Source: Cardiobacterium sp. Marseille-Q4385
GTDB taxonomy: Bacteria; Pseudomonadota; Gammaproteobacteria; Cardiobacteriales; Cardiobacteriaceae
Assembly (NCBI RefSeq): GCF_916618745.1
Contig: NZ_OU745373.1
Coordinates: forward strand, 620,001 to 684,000
Direction: 5' to 3'
Length of the DNA stretch: 64,000 nucleotides
The notes below the pieces were generated by a model, which did no database searches, was not told where the DNA came from, and saw only the letters and a program-made list of their open reading frames with translations. Positions within the stretch are counted from its first letter, which is position 1. Each line of letters begins with the position of its first letter. Both the position numbers and the translations under genes were made by a program. Of this stretch, positions 43,208 through 51,342 are shown in pieces.

Positions 43208-43771
43208 ATGAATAGCACCACCTCAAATATCTTCCGGAAAATAGCAGATCATATTGACTACTACTATTGGAGTCCTCAACCAGGACATTCTCCTCGCTGG
43301 GTTAATATTCTTATTTTTATAATTTCAATATTTCTTTGGTTTGGCATTTGGGCTCCTATCAAAGTAAAAACTATCGAAGAACGTCCATTATCAGTAGAAA
43401 ATGGTGATGATGCCTATGTAGCTAGACGAACAGGTTTCTCATTTGAAACCTTTAAACATAAAAGCATAATATTATACTCGACTTGGATGCAAATTAATAT
43501 CAATAATAAATTATATTGGTGTATTTGCGAACTTGAATCATGCCCTAGAATTAGGAGTGCATCAAAACTAGCGCAAAAAGAAGACCGTTTTCAAAGAAAT
43601 AAAATTGATAATATATTGATCATAAATAAAAGATATTGCATAGTAAAATCCATGTTTGATTATCAAAATAAGAGAGAATCTTTATCTTCTGACAGGATTA
43701 ATTATCTAATTAAACATTTTGGACCAATGGAGAAATATTTATGGTTTAAGATATTCTTGTTATTTTTTTGA
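43208..43771 (+). CDS. Island membrane protein, paralogue B (C-terminus shifted)
   Basis: 187 residues. The N-terminal membrane segment region (IDYYYW, then QPGHSPRWVNILIFIISIFL) is identical to paralogue C over about 25 residues after the tryptophan, and the central CICE/CP and NNKLYW patterns match. The frame stops in TTA TTT TTT TGA. Paralogue C has T8 where this copy has T7 (43763-43769). With one more T the frame would continue LFFLMIYLQSQVYKKVA, closely matching C. So the last segment is lost here by a one-base change in a T run. Confidence 0.75.
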   Translation: MNSTTSNIFRKIADHIDYYYWSPQPGHSPRWVNILIFIISIFLWFGIWAPIKVKTIEERPLSVENGDDAYVARRTGFSFETFKHKSIILYSTWMQININNKLYWCICELESCPRIRSASKLAQKEDRFQRNKIDNILIINKRYCIVKSMFDYQNKRESLSSDRINYLIKHFGPMEKYLWFKIFLLFF

Positions 43772-43837
43772 TGATTTATCTACAATCTCAAGTGTATAAA
43801 AAGGTTGCTTGATTTTAGATTTTTATGGAGATTAAAT

Positions 43838-43930
43838 ATGGTTATATTAACCCTTTTCCTTATATCCGATAACAGACAATACTCTTTTTCCTATGGTTCA
43901 ATAATAGCCTAGCAACTTTGTAAAGCCTAA
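43838..43930 (+). pseudogene. Remnant of the downstream short gene, after paralogue B
   Basis: Starting with TATGGAGATTAA and an ATG, this stretch aligns by eye with the first ~90 bp of the gene at 44625 (shared blocks such as CCGATA and AATAATRG, and a final AAAGC), but it meets a stop after 24 codons. Together with paralogue B it forms a decayed copy of the paralogue C plus short-gene unit, so the pair was duplicated as a block. Confidence 0.6.
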
Positions 43931-43996
43931 GTAGTATAATGTAGGTAATTTATTGCTCGCACAGACAAGAAAAATCATACAAATTTGAGGACTATA

Positions 43997-44599
43997 ATGA
44001 ACAATGCCTCTTCAAGCATTTTCCAGAAAATAGCAAGCCATATTGACTACTATTATTGGAATCCTCAACCAGGACATTCTCCTCGCTGGGTTAATATTCT
44101 TATTTTTATAATTTCAATATTTCTTTGGTTTGGTGTTTGGATCCCCATCAAAGTAAAAACTATCGAAGAGCGTCCATTATCAGTAGAAAATGGTGATGAT
44201 GTCTATGTGGCTAGGCGTACAGGATTCTCTTTTAAGAGTTTTAAAGAAAAAAGCATGACTTACTACTCAACCTGGATGCAAATAAATATAAATAATAAAT
44301 TGTATTGGTGTATCTGTGAAATTAAACCATGTCCTAGACTTAGAAGCGCATCACTAAATGAAAAGAAAGATTATTCTAGAAGAAATAGAATTAATAATAT
44401 TTTGATTATAAGTAATAATTATTGCATAGTTAAATCTATGCTTAACTATCGCAATGAAGAAGCAATTCTATCTCCTGATAGAATTACTTATCTAATTAAA
44501 CATTTTGGGCCAATGGAGAGATATTTATGGTTTAAGATATTCTTGTTATTTTTTTTAGTGATTTATCTACAATCTCAAGTGTATAACAAGGTTACTTGA
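43997..44599 (+). CDS. Island membrane protein, paralogue C (intact)
   Basis: 200 residues. MNNASSSIFQKIASHIDYYY begins the protein; the first membrane segment is VNILIFIISIFLWFGVW. The central part has INNKLYWCICEIKPCPR and NNILIISNNYCIVKS, and the second membrane segment near the C-terminus is YLWFKIFLLFFLVIYLQ. GAGGAC precedes the ATG. The conserved cysteines suggest a disulfide or metal site between the two membrane segments. Function unknown; a membrane immunity protein for a toxin is one possibility suggested by tandem duplication, with no direct proof. Confidence 0.8.
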   Translation: MNNASSSIFQKIASHIDYYYWNPQPGHSPRWVNILIFIISIFLWFGVWIPIKVKTIEERPLSVENGDDVYVARRTGFSFKSFKEKSMTYYSTWMQININNKLYWCICEIKPCPRLRSASLNEKKDYSRRNRINNILIISNNYCIVKSMLNYRNEEAILSPDRITYLIKHFGPMERYLWFKIFLLFFLVIYLQSQVYNKVT

Positions 44600-45044
44600 T
44601 TTTAGATTTTATGGAGATTAAGACATGGCTACTACATTCACCTTTTTCCTCAGACCCGATACCAAACAGGGAGCTTTTCTATCCGGTGTTAATAATGGTC
44701 TGGCAGCTGGACAAAGCTTCGGGCTTATTAATGAAGGTACTGAAGATAAAGTACTGGGAACCGTGCAAACGGTACAGTCTGTGACTGATTTTGCTAAACC
44801 AAGCAAACTAGGAACTGATGTAAGCAATGTTCTTATATCTGGTGTTTCGATGGAAAAATTAGATACAGAAGCCTTAAATAAATATGCTGGATGGTTAGCA
44901 GTTACGGTGGTAGTAAGGAATCAAGTTACTGGTGGAGACTTGACTAATGTTACGGCTGCTAATGTAACAACTGTTATGGGAACAGTCTTGGGCGCAGTAG
45001 GTGCGGCTTTTGCGTCACCTGCGCTCTTGATATGGCTAATGTAC

Positions 45045-45580
45045 TTAATTATTCACACATATATTAAATAATAGGTCAATATTATTTAATCGAAGTTTAT
45101 TGCGAATAGATTTAATCCATGCCCATTTATGCTCGATTGGGTTTAAGTTAGGGCTATAAGGTGGAAGCCATAATATCCTATGCCCATTCTTCTTTAATAA
45201 ATCAGCTATCTCGCTGCTTTTATGAAAAGCTGCATTATCCATCACAACTACACTGTTTTTTGGCAGTTCAGGTAACAAGGTTTGCTCCACCCACGCCTTA
45301 AAAATATCAGTATTAATGCTATGCTCGAACAAGCCAACAGCAAATAGCTTGTTCTCATATACCGCACCTATAGCATTAACTTGATTTTTACCATGCCAAT
45401 CATGCTCAGCGTAACAACGCTGTCCTCTAAGTGAATAACCATATCGCCTGATCCAGTCTTTGCGGAAGCCACTCTCGTCAATATATACCAAAGGTAGTTT
45501 GCGCTTACGGAAGCAGGTCTGAAAACGTTGGAACCAATTCCGTTTAATCGGACAAGCCTTGGGGTGTTTCAGTATCGTCT
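45045..45580 (-). CDS. IS630-family transposase, catalytic part (ORF B)
   Basis: About 178 residues if entered by frameshift. The DDE catalytic motifs are VYIDESGF (first D), VVMDNAAFH (second D) and NPIEHKWAW (final E). It is read in the -1 frame relative to ORF A from the A7 run at 45580-45586; the junction frame stays open from AAG ACG to the catalytic part. An internal TTG could start a shorter product at 45491, but fusion by -1 shift or transcript slippage is the family's habit. Confidence 0.88.
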
Positions 45581-45877
45581 TTTTTTACTAAATTTATTGC
45601 GTAGCATAGCCTTTCTGATAGCAGCGGGTGTGCATTTGAATCGTTTGGCACGTTCGCTTAGATAATCTGTTGGATACATCTCAATATCAGCCAGGAGTTC
45701 TTCTGTGCGGATCTTTTTCGGTGGTCGTTTTTGTGGTGTTTTGGCTTTTTCAGGATGTTTCTTCCAATTTTGAATGGTCGTGAAATGGATCCCAAATAGT
45801 GCAGCAGTAGTTCGAACCGATAATCCACGACTTAATGTTTCCAGGACTTTTTTACGAAAGTCGGGAGAGTAGGCCAT
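45569..45877 (-). CDS. IS630-family transposase, DNA-binding part (ORF A)
   Basis: 102 residues beginning MAYSPDFRKKVLETLSRGLS with a helix-turn-helix (TTAALFGIHFTTIQNWKK). A second winged region (YLSERAKRFKCTPAAIRKAM) lies before the A7 run where reading shifts into ORF B. The start at 45877 lies 40 bp inside the right end of the element. It stops at 45569 if no shift occurs. Confidence 0.88.
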   Translation of the reverse strand: MAYSPDFRKKVLETLSRGLSVRTTAALFGIHFTTIQNWKKHPEKAKTPQKRPPKKIRTEELLADIEMYPTDYLSERAKRFKCTPAAIRKAMLRNKFSKKRRY

Positions 45878-45952
45878 AATCATTCTCTTGTATGAAAAAA
45901 TAAGCATCTTAGCTATAGTAGCAGGAGTTTCAACTGTTGCCGACATATTTAT

Positions 45953-46019
45953 GGGGCTGTACTAGGGTCTGTTGGCATTACCGCAAGGCAATAATGTCAA
46001 CAGACCCTAGTACAGCCCC
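45953..46019. repeat. 67-bp near-perfect palindrome next to the IS630 element
   Basis: Two 28-base arms (45953-45980 and 45992-46019) starting GGGGCTGTACTAGGGTCTGT pair with a single mismatch around an 11-base centre. The left arm holds the last codons and stop of the split island gene. It may be a miniature inverted-repeat element; from memory the GGGGCTGTACTAG end resembles IS1016/IS1595-type termini, which is not verified. Confidence 0.75.
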
Positions 46020-46133
46020 GAATTTTTTATACGTTTTGGGCTGGATACATGTTACTACGGAGGATGGGCTTTCCCGCTTGACGACCGCCCTGCTCTACCC
46101 TGCAAACCCGGCATTTACGCCGCTTGGTCGCAT

Positions 46134-49100
46134 TCACAGGATGCTCACTACCCCCAGCACTTCTTCTTGGGTCAGGGCGTGGCCGTCGTGGGCGCGCAGG
46201 GTGATGCTGTTGTGGTAGGTGTGGTTCGCACTGTCGTCGAGGTCGTAGTCGAGGGTGTGTTTGTCCGCGTTGTAGTGCAGGTTTTTGATGGTCTCGCCTT
46301 TGCCGGCGACGAGGCGGATGCGGTCTTCTCCGGTGTTGAGATCGAGGATTTGGTTCAGCGCCGGGCTGTCCGCGCTTTTCAGCGGGTTGGTGATGAAGAC
46401 GAATTGGTCCGCGCCTTTTCTGCCCACGAGGCGGTCTGCGCCGCTTGCTGCTATCAGCACGTCATCGCCCAGGGTGCCGATGAGGTTGTGCTGGGTCTCG
46501 GCGGTGTCGAAGGTGAAGGCGTCGCCGCCGCGTTCGCCGAGGGTGTCGAGGATGTCCGCACTGCTTTTGCCTATCAGTTGGGCGTAGTCGGCGTCTTTGA
46601 TGTTCGGGGTGATGATGGTCGCGCGCGCGCCGCTGCCGACGGGGATGAGGCTGTCGTTGAGTTCGGCGCCGTTGTGGGTGTTGTTGTGGGCGTGGATGGC
46701 GGCATCTGCGCCGTTTTTTTGTCCGCTTTCGATCCAGTTAGCGGGGATGTTTTGTCCGTCGTCGGTGGTGATGTGGTTTCCTGCAACGGCGAGGCTGGGT
46801 TTGGCCGTGTCGCCGTAGCCGTAGATGCCGATGATGGGTTTGTCGATGTTGCCGTGGATGTTGAAGGTGTTGTCGCGCACGTCGTAGTGTTCGGCATTGC
46901 CCAGCACTTGCAGGATTTCGGCGACGCCGTCGCTGCTATCGCGGATGGTGATGCGGTTGTCGGCGATGGTGACGCCGCCGCGCAGTTTGCCGTCGCTGTT
47001 GCTCTCCTGGATGTAGATGGGCATGGTGCCGGGGGCGATACGGCCGATGTCGGCGGTGTTACCGCTGATGTTGATGGTGCCGCTGCCCGCGCCCTTGCCA
47101 CTTTGTCGTCCGGTATCGTTGATGATGCCGATGAGGTATTTGCTGCTGTCGCCGCTGATGTGGTTGTTGGTGATGTTCAGGGTGTAATCCATGTCGCGTT
47201 CGTGGTTTCTGTATTCGATGGCGTAGGTGTGGATGTTGTCCTGATAGACGGCGAGGTTTTTGATGGTGTTGCCGCTGATGGTGTATTGGCCGTTTTGGCT
47301 GCCGAGGTTGCGGAACTGGGTGTTGGTCTGGATTTGGATGCCGGTGTAGCCGTGGTAGGTGACTTTGCCGCTGTAATCGCCGTCGTCTTCGGCCAGGCGG
47401 AAGTTGGGGTCGGCGCTGACGGTGTTGTTGCGGATGGTGACGTCGGTCATGCTGAAGCGGCGGTTATAGACGGCGATGCCGTTCAAGCGGTCGCCGTCGC
47501 TCCGGTTGTTTTCGATGTGGATGTGTTCGCCGTCGTGGATGTCGAGGCCTTTGCGGTAGTTGTGGTCAGTGTGGTTGTTCCGGTAGGTAACGCCGATGTT
47601 GTAACTGCCCGCCATGCTGGCCGCGCCGTAGCCGGTGCCGCCGTCGGCTTCGTGCCCGTTGTAGGCGAGTTCGTTCCCTGCGACGGTGAAGTTTTTTTGA
47701 TAGGCAAAGAGGACGCCGGCGACGCGGTTGTGGTGCAGGTGGCTGTTGATGACCTGGTTGTCGCTGCCGCCCGGTGCGCTGTGTTCGTCAAGTTCGCCGC
47801 GCGCGAAGCGGTCGTGCGCGTTTTCGGCGACGGCTTTGGTTGAGGTGAAGTGGATGCCGGCGCGGTTGGCGCCACTGACTTCGACGCTGTCGATTTTGGT
47901 GCGGCTGGCGTCGTTGACGAGGATGCCGTTCACTTTGCCGAAGTAGCTGTCGGCGGGGCGGTAGAAGTCGCGCCCGCTTTGGTGTTCGTAGCGCAGGCTG
48001 AAATGGGCCAGCGTTTTGCCGCTCTGGCCGTCCACGAGAATGCCCGCCTCGCTGCGCACGTCGTCGAGGTTGGTATTCCAGTTGAAGTCTTTGCCTTTTT
48101 GTTGCCAGTTGTAGGTGACGGTGGTTTTGCCCATGCCGTCGCCGAAGATACCGGTGACTTTGTCGTGCGCGGCGTCAATGGCGAGTTGTTCGCTGATTTT
48201 CAGGGTGCCTTTGCCAAGATAGAGCGCTGCCCCTTCTTTTTGCGCGGCGCTCAGCGCGGCTTTGAGCGCGGCGGTGCTGTCGGTCGCGCCTGTCGGGTCA
48301 ACGCCGAATTCGCCCGCATCAATGTATTTGCCGTAGGTCGCGTGCTGGTGGATGCCGTATTGCACGGTGTCGCTGTGGTTTTCCGGCGCTTCCGCATGGC
48401 CGCCGTGGTCGGTGTAGCTGGCTTTGACGGTGATGGTGTGACCGAGATCGGCGGCGGTGAGGGTATAGGTTTTGCCGCTGGCGTCTTTGATGGCGACGCC
48501 GTCCCGCTGCCATTGGTACTGTACGTTATCAGCGGTGAAACCGTCGCTGTCCTCAATGGTCGCCGTCAGAGTGTTGCCGACGCGCGCCTCGCCCGTGATG
48601 CTGACTTTGCCCGGATGGTTCGGCTGCGGGTTATCGGTGATCGAAGCTGTCGGCGTGCTGGTCGGGGCTTCATCGTGTCCGGCGTTGTCTTTGTAGCTGG
48701 CTTTGACGCTGATGTTGTGTCCCACGTCGTCGCGGGTGAGCTGGTAGGTTGCGCCTGTTTGTCCGCTGATCGGCTGGCCGTCACGCAGCCACTGGTATTG
48801 CACGTTGTTGGGGATGCCGTCGTCATCGTTAACGGCAGCGGTCAGTGTTTGTCCGACTTTCGCCTCACCGCTGATGCTGATTTTGCCTGCGTGGTTGGGT
48901 TGCGGCGGCGGATTTGGTGCAGGGGTATCGGTAACAGTAGCGGTGACCTCGCTCAACGGGTTTTCATCGTGTCCGGCGTTGTCTTTGTAGCTGGCTTTGA
49001 CGCTGATGTTGTGTCCCGCGTCGGCGCGGGTGAGCTGGTAGGTTGCCCCTGTTTGTCCGCTAATCGGCTGGCCGTCACGCAGCCATTGGTATTGCACGTT

Positions 49101-51074
49101 AGCGGGGACGCCGTCGTCGTCGCTAACGGCAGCGGTCAGCGTTTGCCCGACTTTCGCCTCACCGCTGATGCTGATTTTGCCATCGTGGTTGGGTTGTGGT
49201 GGTGGATTCGGTGCAGGGGTATCAGCGACGGTAGCGGTGGCCTCGCTTAGCGGGTTTTCGTTGTGTCCGGCGTTGTCTTTGTAGCTGGCTCTGACGCTGA
49301 TTTTGTGCCCGGCATCGTCCGGGGTCAGGGTGTAGGTCTTGCCGTTGGCCTGGGCGATCGGCTGACCGTCGCGCTGCCATTGGTAGGTGACGCCCGTATC
49401 CGGCACGCCATCGGCGTCGGTAATGGTCGCCGTCAGTTCGCTGCCGACTTTGCCCTCGCCCGTGATGTTCACCGTGCCTTCGTGGTTCGGCTGGGGCGGC
49501 GGATTTGGTGCCGGGGTATCGGTAACGGTAGCGGTGGCCTCGCTCAGCGGGGTTTCATTGTGTCCGGCGTTGTCTTTATAGACCGCACGCACGGTGATTT
49601 TGTGTCCGGCGTCGTCCGGGGTCAGGGTGTAGGTCTTGCCGTTGACTTGGGCGATCGGTTGGCCATCGCGCAGCCATTGGTATTGCACGTTATTGGGCAC
49701 GCCGTCGTCATCGCTAACGGCAGCGGTCAGTGTTTGTCCGACTTTGGCCTCGCCACTGATGCTGATTTTGCCTTCGTGGTTCGGCTGCGGCGGCGGATTT
49801 GGAGTAGGAGTATCAGCGACGGTAGCGGTGGCCTCACTCAGCGGGTTTTCGTCATGTCCGTCGTTGTCTTTGTAGGTGGCGCGCACGCTGATTTTGTGTC
49901 CCGCGTCGTCGCGGGTGAGGGTGTAGGTGCTGCCTGTTTGTCCGCTGATGGGCTGGCCGTCGCGTAGCCATTGGTATTGCACGTTAGCGGGGACGCCGTC
50001 CTCATCGCTAACGGCAGCGGTCAGGGTTTGTCCGACTTTTGCTTCACCACTGATGCTGATTTTGCCTTCGTGGTTGGGTTGTGGTGGTGGATTTGGTGCC
50101 AGGGTATCGGCGACGGTAGCGGTGGCCTCGCTCAGCGGGTTTTCGTTGTGTCCGGCGTTGTCTTTGTAGGTGGCGCGCACGGTGATTTTGTGTCCGGCAT
50201 CGTCTTTGGTGAGCGTGTAGCTGCTGCCTGTTTGTCCGCTGATCGGCTGGCCGTCACGCAGCCATTGGTATTGCACGTTATTGGGAACGCCGTCGTCATC
50301 GTTAACGGCTGCGGTCAGCGTTTGTCCGACTTTCGCTTCGCCGCTGATGCTGATTTTTCCTTCGTGATTCGGTTGCGGCTGTGGATTCGGGTTCGGTTGT
50401 GGGTTCGGGTTCGGTTGTGGATCCGGAATCGGCTGCGGGTTTGGCTGTGGATCCGGAATCGGCTGCGGGTTCGGCTGTGGATCCGGAATCGGCTGCGGGT
50501 TTGGCTGTGGATCCGGAATCGGCTGCGGGTTCGGCTGTGGATCCGGAATCGGCTGCGGGTTCGGCTGCGGATTCGGGTTGGGTTGTGGTTCGGGTTGCGG
50601 CTGCGGTGCTACGTTGTTGTCGTGATGGTGTTTGTCGTGGTTATGCGCAGCAATGGCAATGCCGCCGCCCACCAGGGCGAGTCCACCGAGGGCAGCCAGT
50701 CCGGCCTTATCCACCGTGTTCGGCGCAAACGCTTGTGCTGTCGCAACTTCTGCTGCGAGTTCGTGTTCGCTAAGGACGGCGACGGGGTAATTGTGCAGCC
50801 CGCCGTTTGCCTGGGTGCCAACCAGCGCGCCCTGTCCCTGGCTGAAGTAGTGGTCAATGATCAGGTCGGTGCCGTCATCAAAGGCGATGTAGAGGTCATC
50901 CCCCTTGCGCTCGGTGATCAGCTGCTCTGGCCCGTTCCCGCTCGCGGCGTCCGTAAACTGGTAGTAAGCGCCGTGCATGGCCTCAATATGCTGCGGCGCT
51001 CCGCTGGTATCCAGCGCGTGGGTAGCAAGGGTGTCGCCGGCGGGGTTTTTTAGGGTCAGGGTGATGCGGGCCAT
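46134..51074 (-). CDS. Giant BapA-like/RTX-like surface protein 1 with beta-helix domain
   Basis: 1646 residues. Order: a BapA-type prefix domain (MARITLTLKNPAGDTLATHA and the LIIDHYFSQGQGALVG segment) and a glycine-rich helix (about 120-140); a His/Asp linker; a proline-rich stretch of repeated PQPNPQPIPD; and seven Ig-like repeats of about 90 residues (each with KISISGEAKVGQTLTAAV and YQWLRDG). A right-handed beta-helix of the pectate-lyase type follows (start AGEFGVDPTGATDSTAALKA). The end is RTX-like (TLGDDVLIAASGADRLVGRK) with LTQEEVLGVVSIL. The layout suits type I secretion and an adhesive, possibly polysaccharide-modifying role. AGGAAA precedes the ATG. Confidence 0.9.
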   Translation of the reverse strand: MARITLTLKNPAGDTLATHALDTSGAPQHIEAMHGAYYQFTDAASGNGPEQLITERKGDDLYIAFDDGTDLIIDHYFSQGQGALVGTQANGGLHNYPVAVLSEHELAAEVATAQAFAPNTVDKAGLAALGGLALVGGGIAIAAHNHDKHHHDNNVAPQPQPEPQPNPNPQPNPQPIPDPQPNPQPIPDPQPNPQPIPDPQPNPQPIPDPQPNPQPIPDPQPNPNPQPNPNPQPQPNHEGKISISGEAKVGQTLTAAVNDDDGVPNNVQYQWLRDGQPISGQTGSSYTLTKDDAGHKITVRATYKDNAGHNENPLSEATATVADTLAPNPPPQPNHEGKISISGEAKVGQTLTAAVSDEDGVPANVQYQWLRDGQPISGQTGSTYTLTRDDAGHKISVRATYKDNDGHDENPLSEATATVADTPTPNPPPQPNHEGKISISGEAKVGQTLTAAVSDDDGVPNNVQYQWLRDGQPIAQVNGKTYTLTPDDAGHKITVRAVYKDNAGHNETPLSEATATVTDTPAPNPPPQPNHEGTVNITGEGKVGSELTATITDADGVPDTGVTYQWQRDGQPIAQANGKTYTLTPDDAGHKISVRASYKDNAGHNENPLSEATATVADTPAPNPPPQPNHDGKISISGEAKVGQTLTAAVSDDDGVPANVQYQWLRDGQPISGQTGATYQLTRADAGHNISVKASYKDNAGHDENPLSEVTATVTDTPAPNPPPQPNHAGKISISGEAKVGQTLTAAVNDDDGIPNNVQYQWLRDGQPISGQTGATYQLTRDDVGHNISVKASYKDNAGHDEAPTSTPTASITDNPQPNHPGKVSITGEARVGNTLTATIEDSDGFTADNVQYQWQRDGVAIKDASGKTYTLTAADLGHTITVKASYTDHGGHAEAPENHSDTVQYGIHQHATYGKYIDAGEFGVDPTGATDSTAALKAALSAAQKEGAALYLGKGTLKISEQLAIDAAHDKVTGIFGDGMGKTTVTYNWQQKGKDFNWNTNLDDVRSEAGILVDGQSGKTLAHFSLRYEHQSGRDFYRPADSYFGKVNGILVNDASRTKIDSVEVSGANRAGIHFTSTKAVAENAHDRFARGELDEHSAPGGSDNQVINSHLHHNRVAGVLFAYQKNFTVAGNELAYNGHEADGGTGYGAASMAGSYNIGVTYRNNHTDHNYRKGLDIHDGEHIHIENNRSDGDRLNGIAVYNRRFSMTDVTIRNNTVSADPNFRLAEDDGDYSGKVTYHGYTGIQIQTNTQFRNLGSQNGQYTISGNTIKNLAVYQDNIHTYAIEYRNHERDMDYTLNITNNHISGDSSKYLIGIINDTGRQSGKGAGSGTINISGNTADIGRIAPGTMPIYIQESNSDGKLRGGVTIADNRITIRDSSDGVAEILQVLGNAEHYDVRDNTFNIHGNIDKPIIGIYGYGDTAKPSLAVAGNHITTDDGQNIPANWIESGQKNGADAAIHAHNNTHNGAELNDSLIPVGSGARATIITPNIKDADYAQLIGKSSADILDTLGERGGDAFTFDTAETQHNLIGTLGDDVLIAASGADRLVGRKGADQFVFITNPLKSADSPALNQILDLNTGEDRIRLVAGKGETIKNLHYNADKHTLDYDLDDSANHTYHNSITLRAHDGHALTQEEVLGVVSIL
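50401..50580 (-). repeat. 30-bp tandem repeats encoding PQPNPQPIPD
   Basis: About five to six copies of a 30-bp unit with GGATCCGGAATCGGCTGCGG in common, within the proline-rich linker of surface protein 1. The unit length keeps the frame, so copy number can change without truncating the protein. A related longer stretch is at 63400-63650 in protein 3. Confidence 0.85.
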
Positions 51075-51227
51075 GTCAGGTTTCCTGGTGATTTTTCTGT
51101 ATGGTTAGAGCATTTTTAATGCCAATGGGCAAATGGTAATGTGATTGTAATATTGTGCCACAACGTCATGTTTTTAGGTGAAAAATGTGCTTTTCCGTTT
51201 GGTACCAAGCGGCGTAAATACTGACCT

Positions 51228-51237
51228 CGCCAAGCGG
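51228..51237 (+). repeat. CGCCAAGCGG core between surface proteins 1 and 2
   Basis: Part of CGCCAAGCGGGATAAAC, preceded 24 bp earlier by a degenerate copy (CCAAGCGGCGTAAATACT). Confidence 0.75.
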
Positions 51238-51269
51238 GATAAACATAGGATTTTTGGAGATCGTCAGGC

Positions 51270-51302
51270 AAAAAAACTCCCCCAGCGGGGGAGTTTTTTT
51301 GC
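51270..51302 (-). terminator. Terminator of surface protein 2 gene
   Basis: AAAAAACTCCCCC/GGGGGAGTTTTTTT, a strong hairpin with A/T tails 40 bp past the stop. Confidence 0.88.
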
Positions 51303-51342
51303 GACGGCAGGCCGAAGCCCGCCTTGCGCTACTTGGCGGTAT

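Larger units (their letters stand above)
45031..45917 (-). mobile_element. IS630-family insertion sequence
   Basis: Two frames code for one DDE transposase through a shift. Imperfect terminal inverted repeats read TATGGCTAATGTACTTA at the left and TATAGCTAAGATGCTTA at the right (minus strand), both starting with the TA that IS630 elements duplicate. The boundaries are supported because excision at TA restores the interrupted reading frame exactly. Length about 887 bp, slightly short for the family. Confidence 0.85.
44625..45965 (+). pseudogene. Short glycine-rich island gene split by an IS630-family insertion
   Basis: As it stands the frame runs 44625-45071 (148 residues), with its last dozen residues read from inside the IS. 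If the IS (45031-45917, with one copy of the TA) is removed, the frame continues in phase from codon ATA into GTAGCAGGAGTTTCAACTGT and ends at TAG (45963-45965). This gives about 151 residues ending ALLIVAGVSTVADIFMGLY. The protein starts MATTFTFFLRPDTKQGAFLS, and its C-terminal third is hydrophobic and Gly/Ala-rich, suggesting membrane insertion. No family is recognised. It follows paralogue C by 25 bp. GGAGA precedes the start. Confidence 0.8.

Noticed and set aside
42419..44599. Calling the three island membrane proteins immunity proteins
   Set aside because: The arrangement suggests it, but no toxin domain or known immunity family can be identified from sequence alone.
46167..47843. Very long plus-strand frames opposite the surface protein genes (up to 558 codons), and similar ones opposite tamB
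   Set aside because: They are shadows of GC-rich coding repeats on the other strand, with Val/Ala/Gly-rich translations and no domain pattern.
46650..48330. Alginate C5-epimerase for the beta-helix of surface protein 1
   Set aside because: Beta-helix plus RTX-like end fits the layout, but I could not find the catalytic motif of that family.
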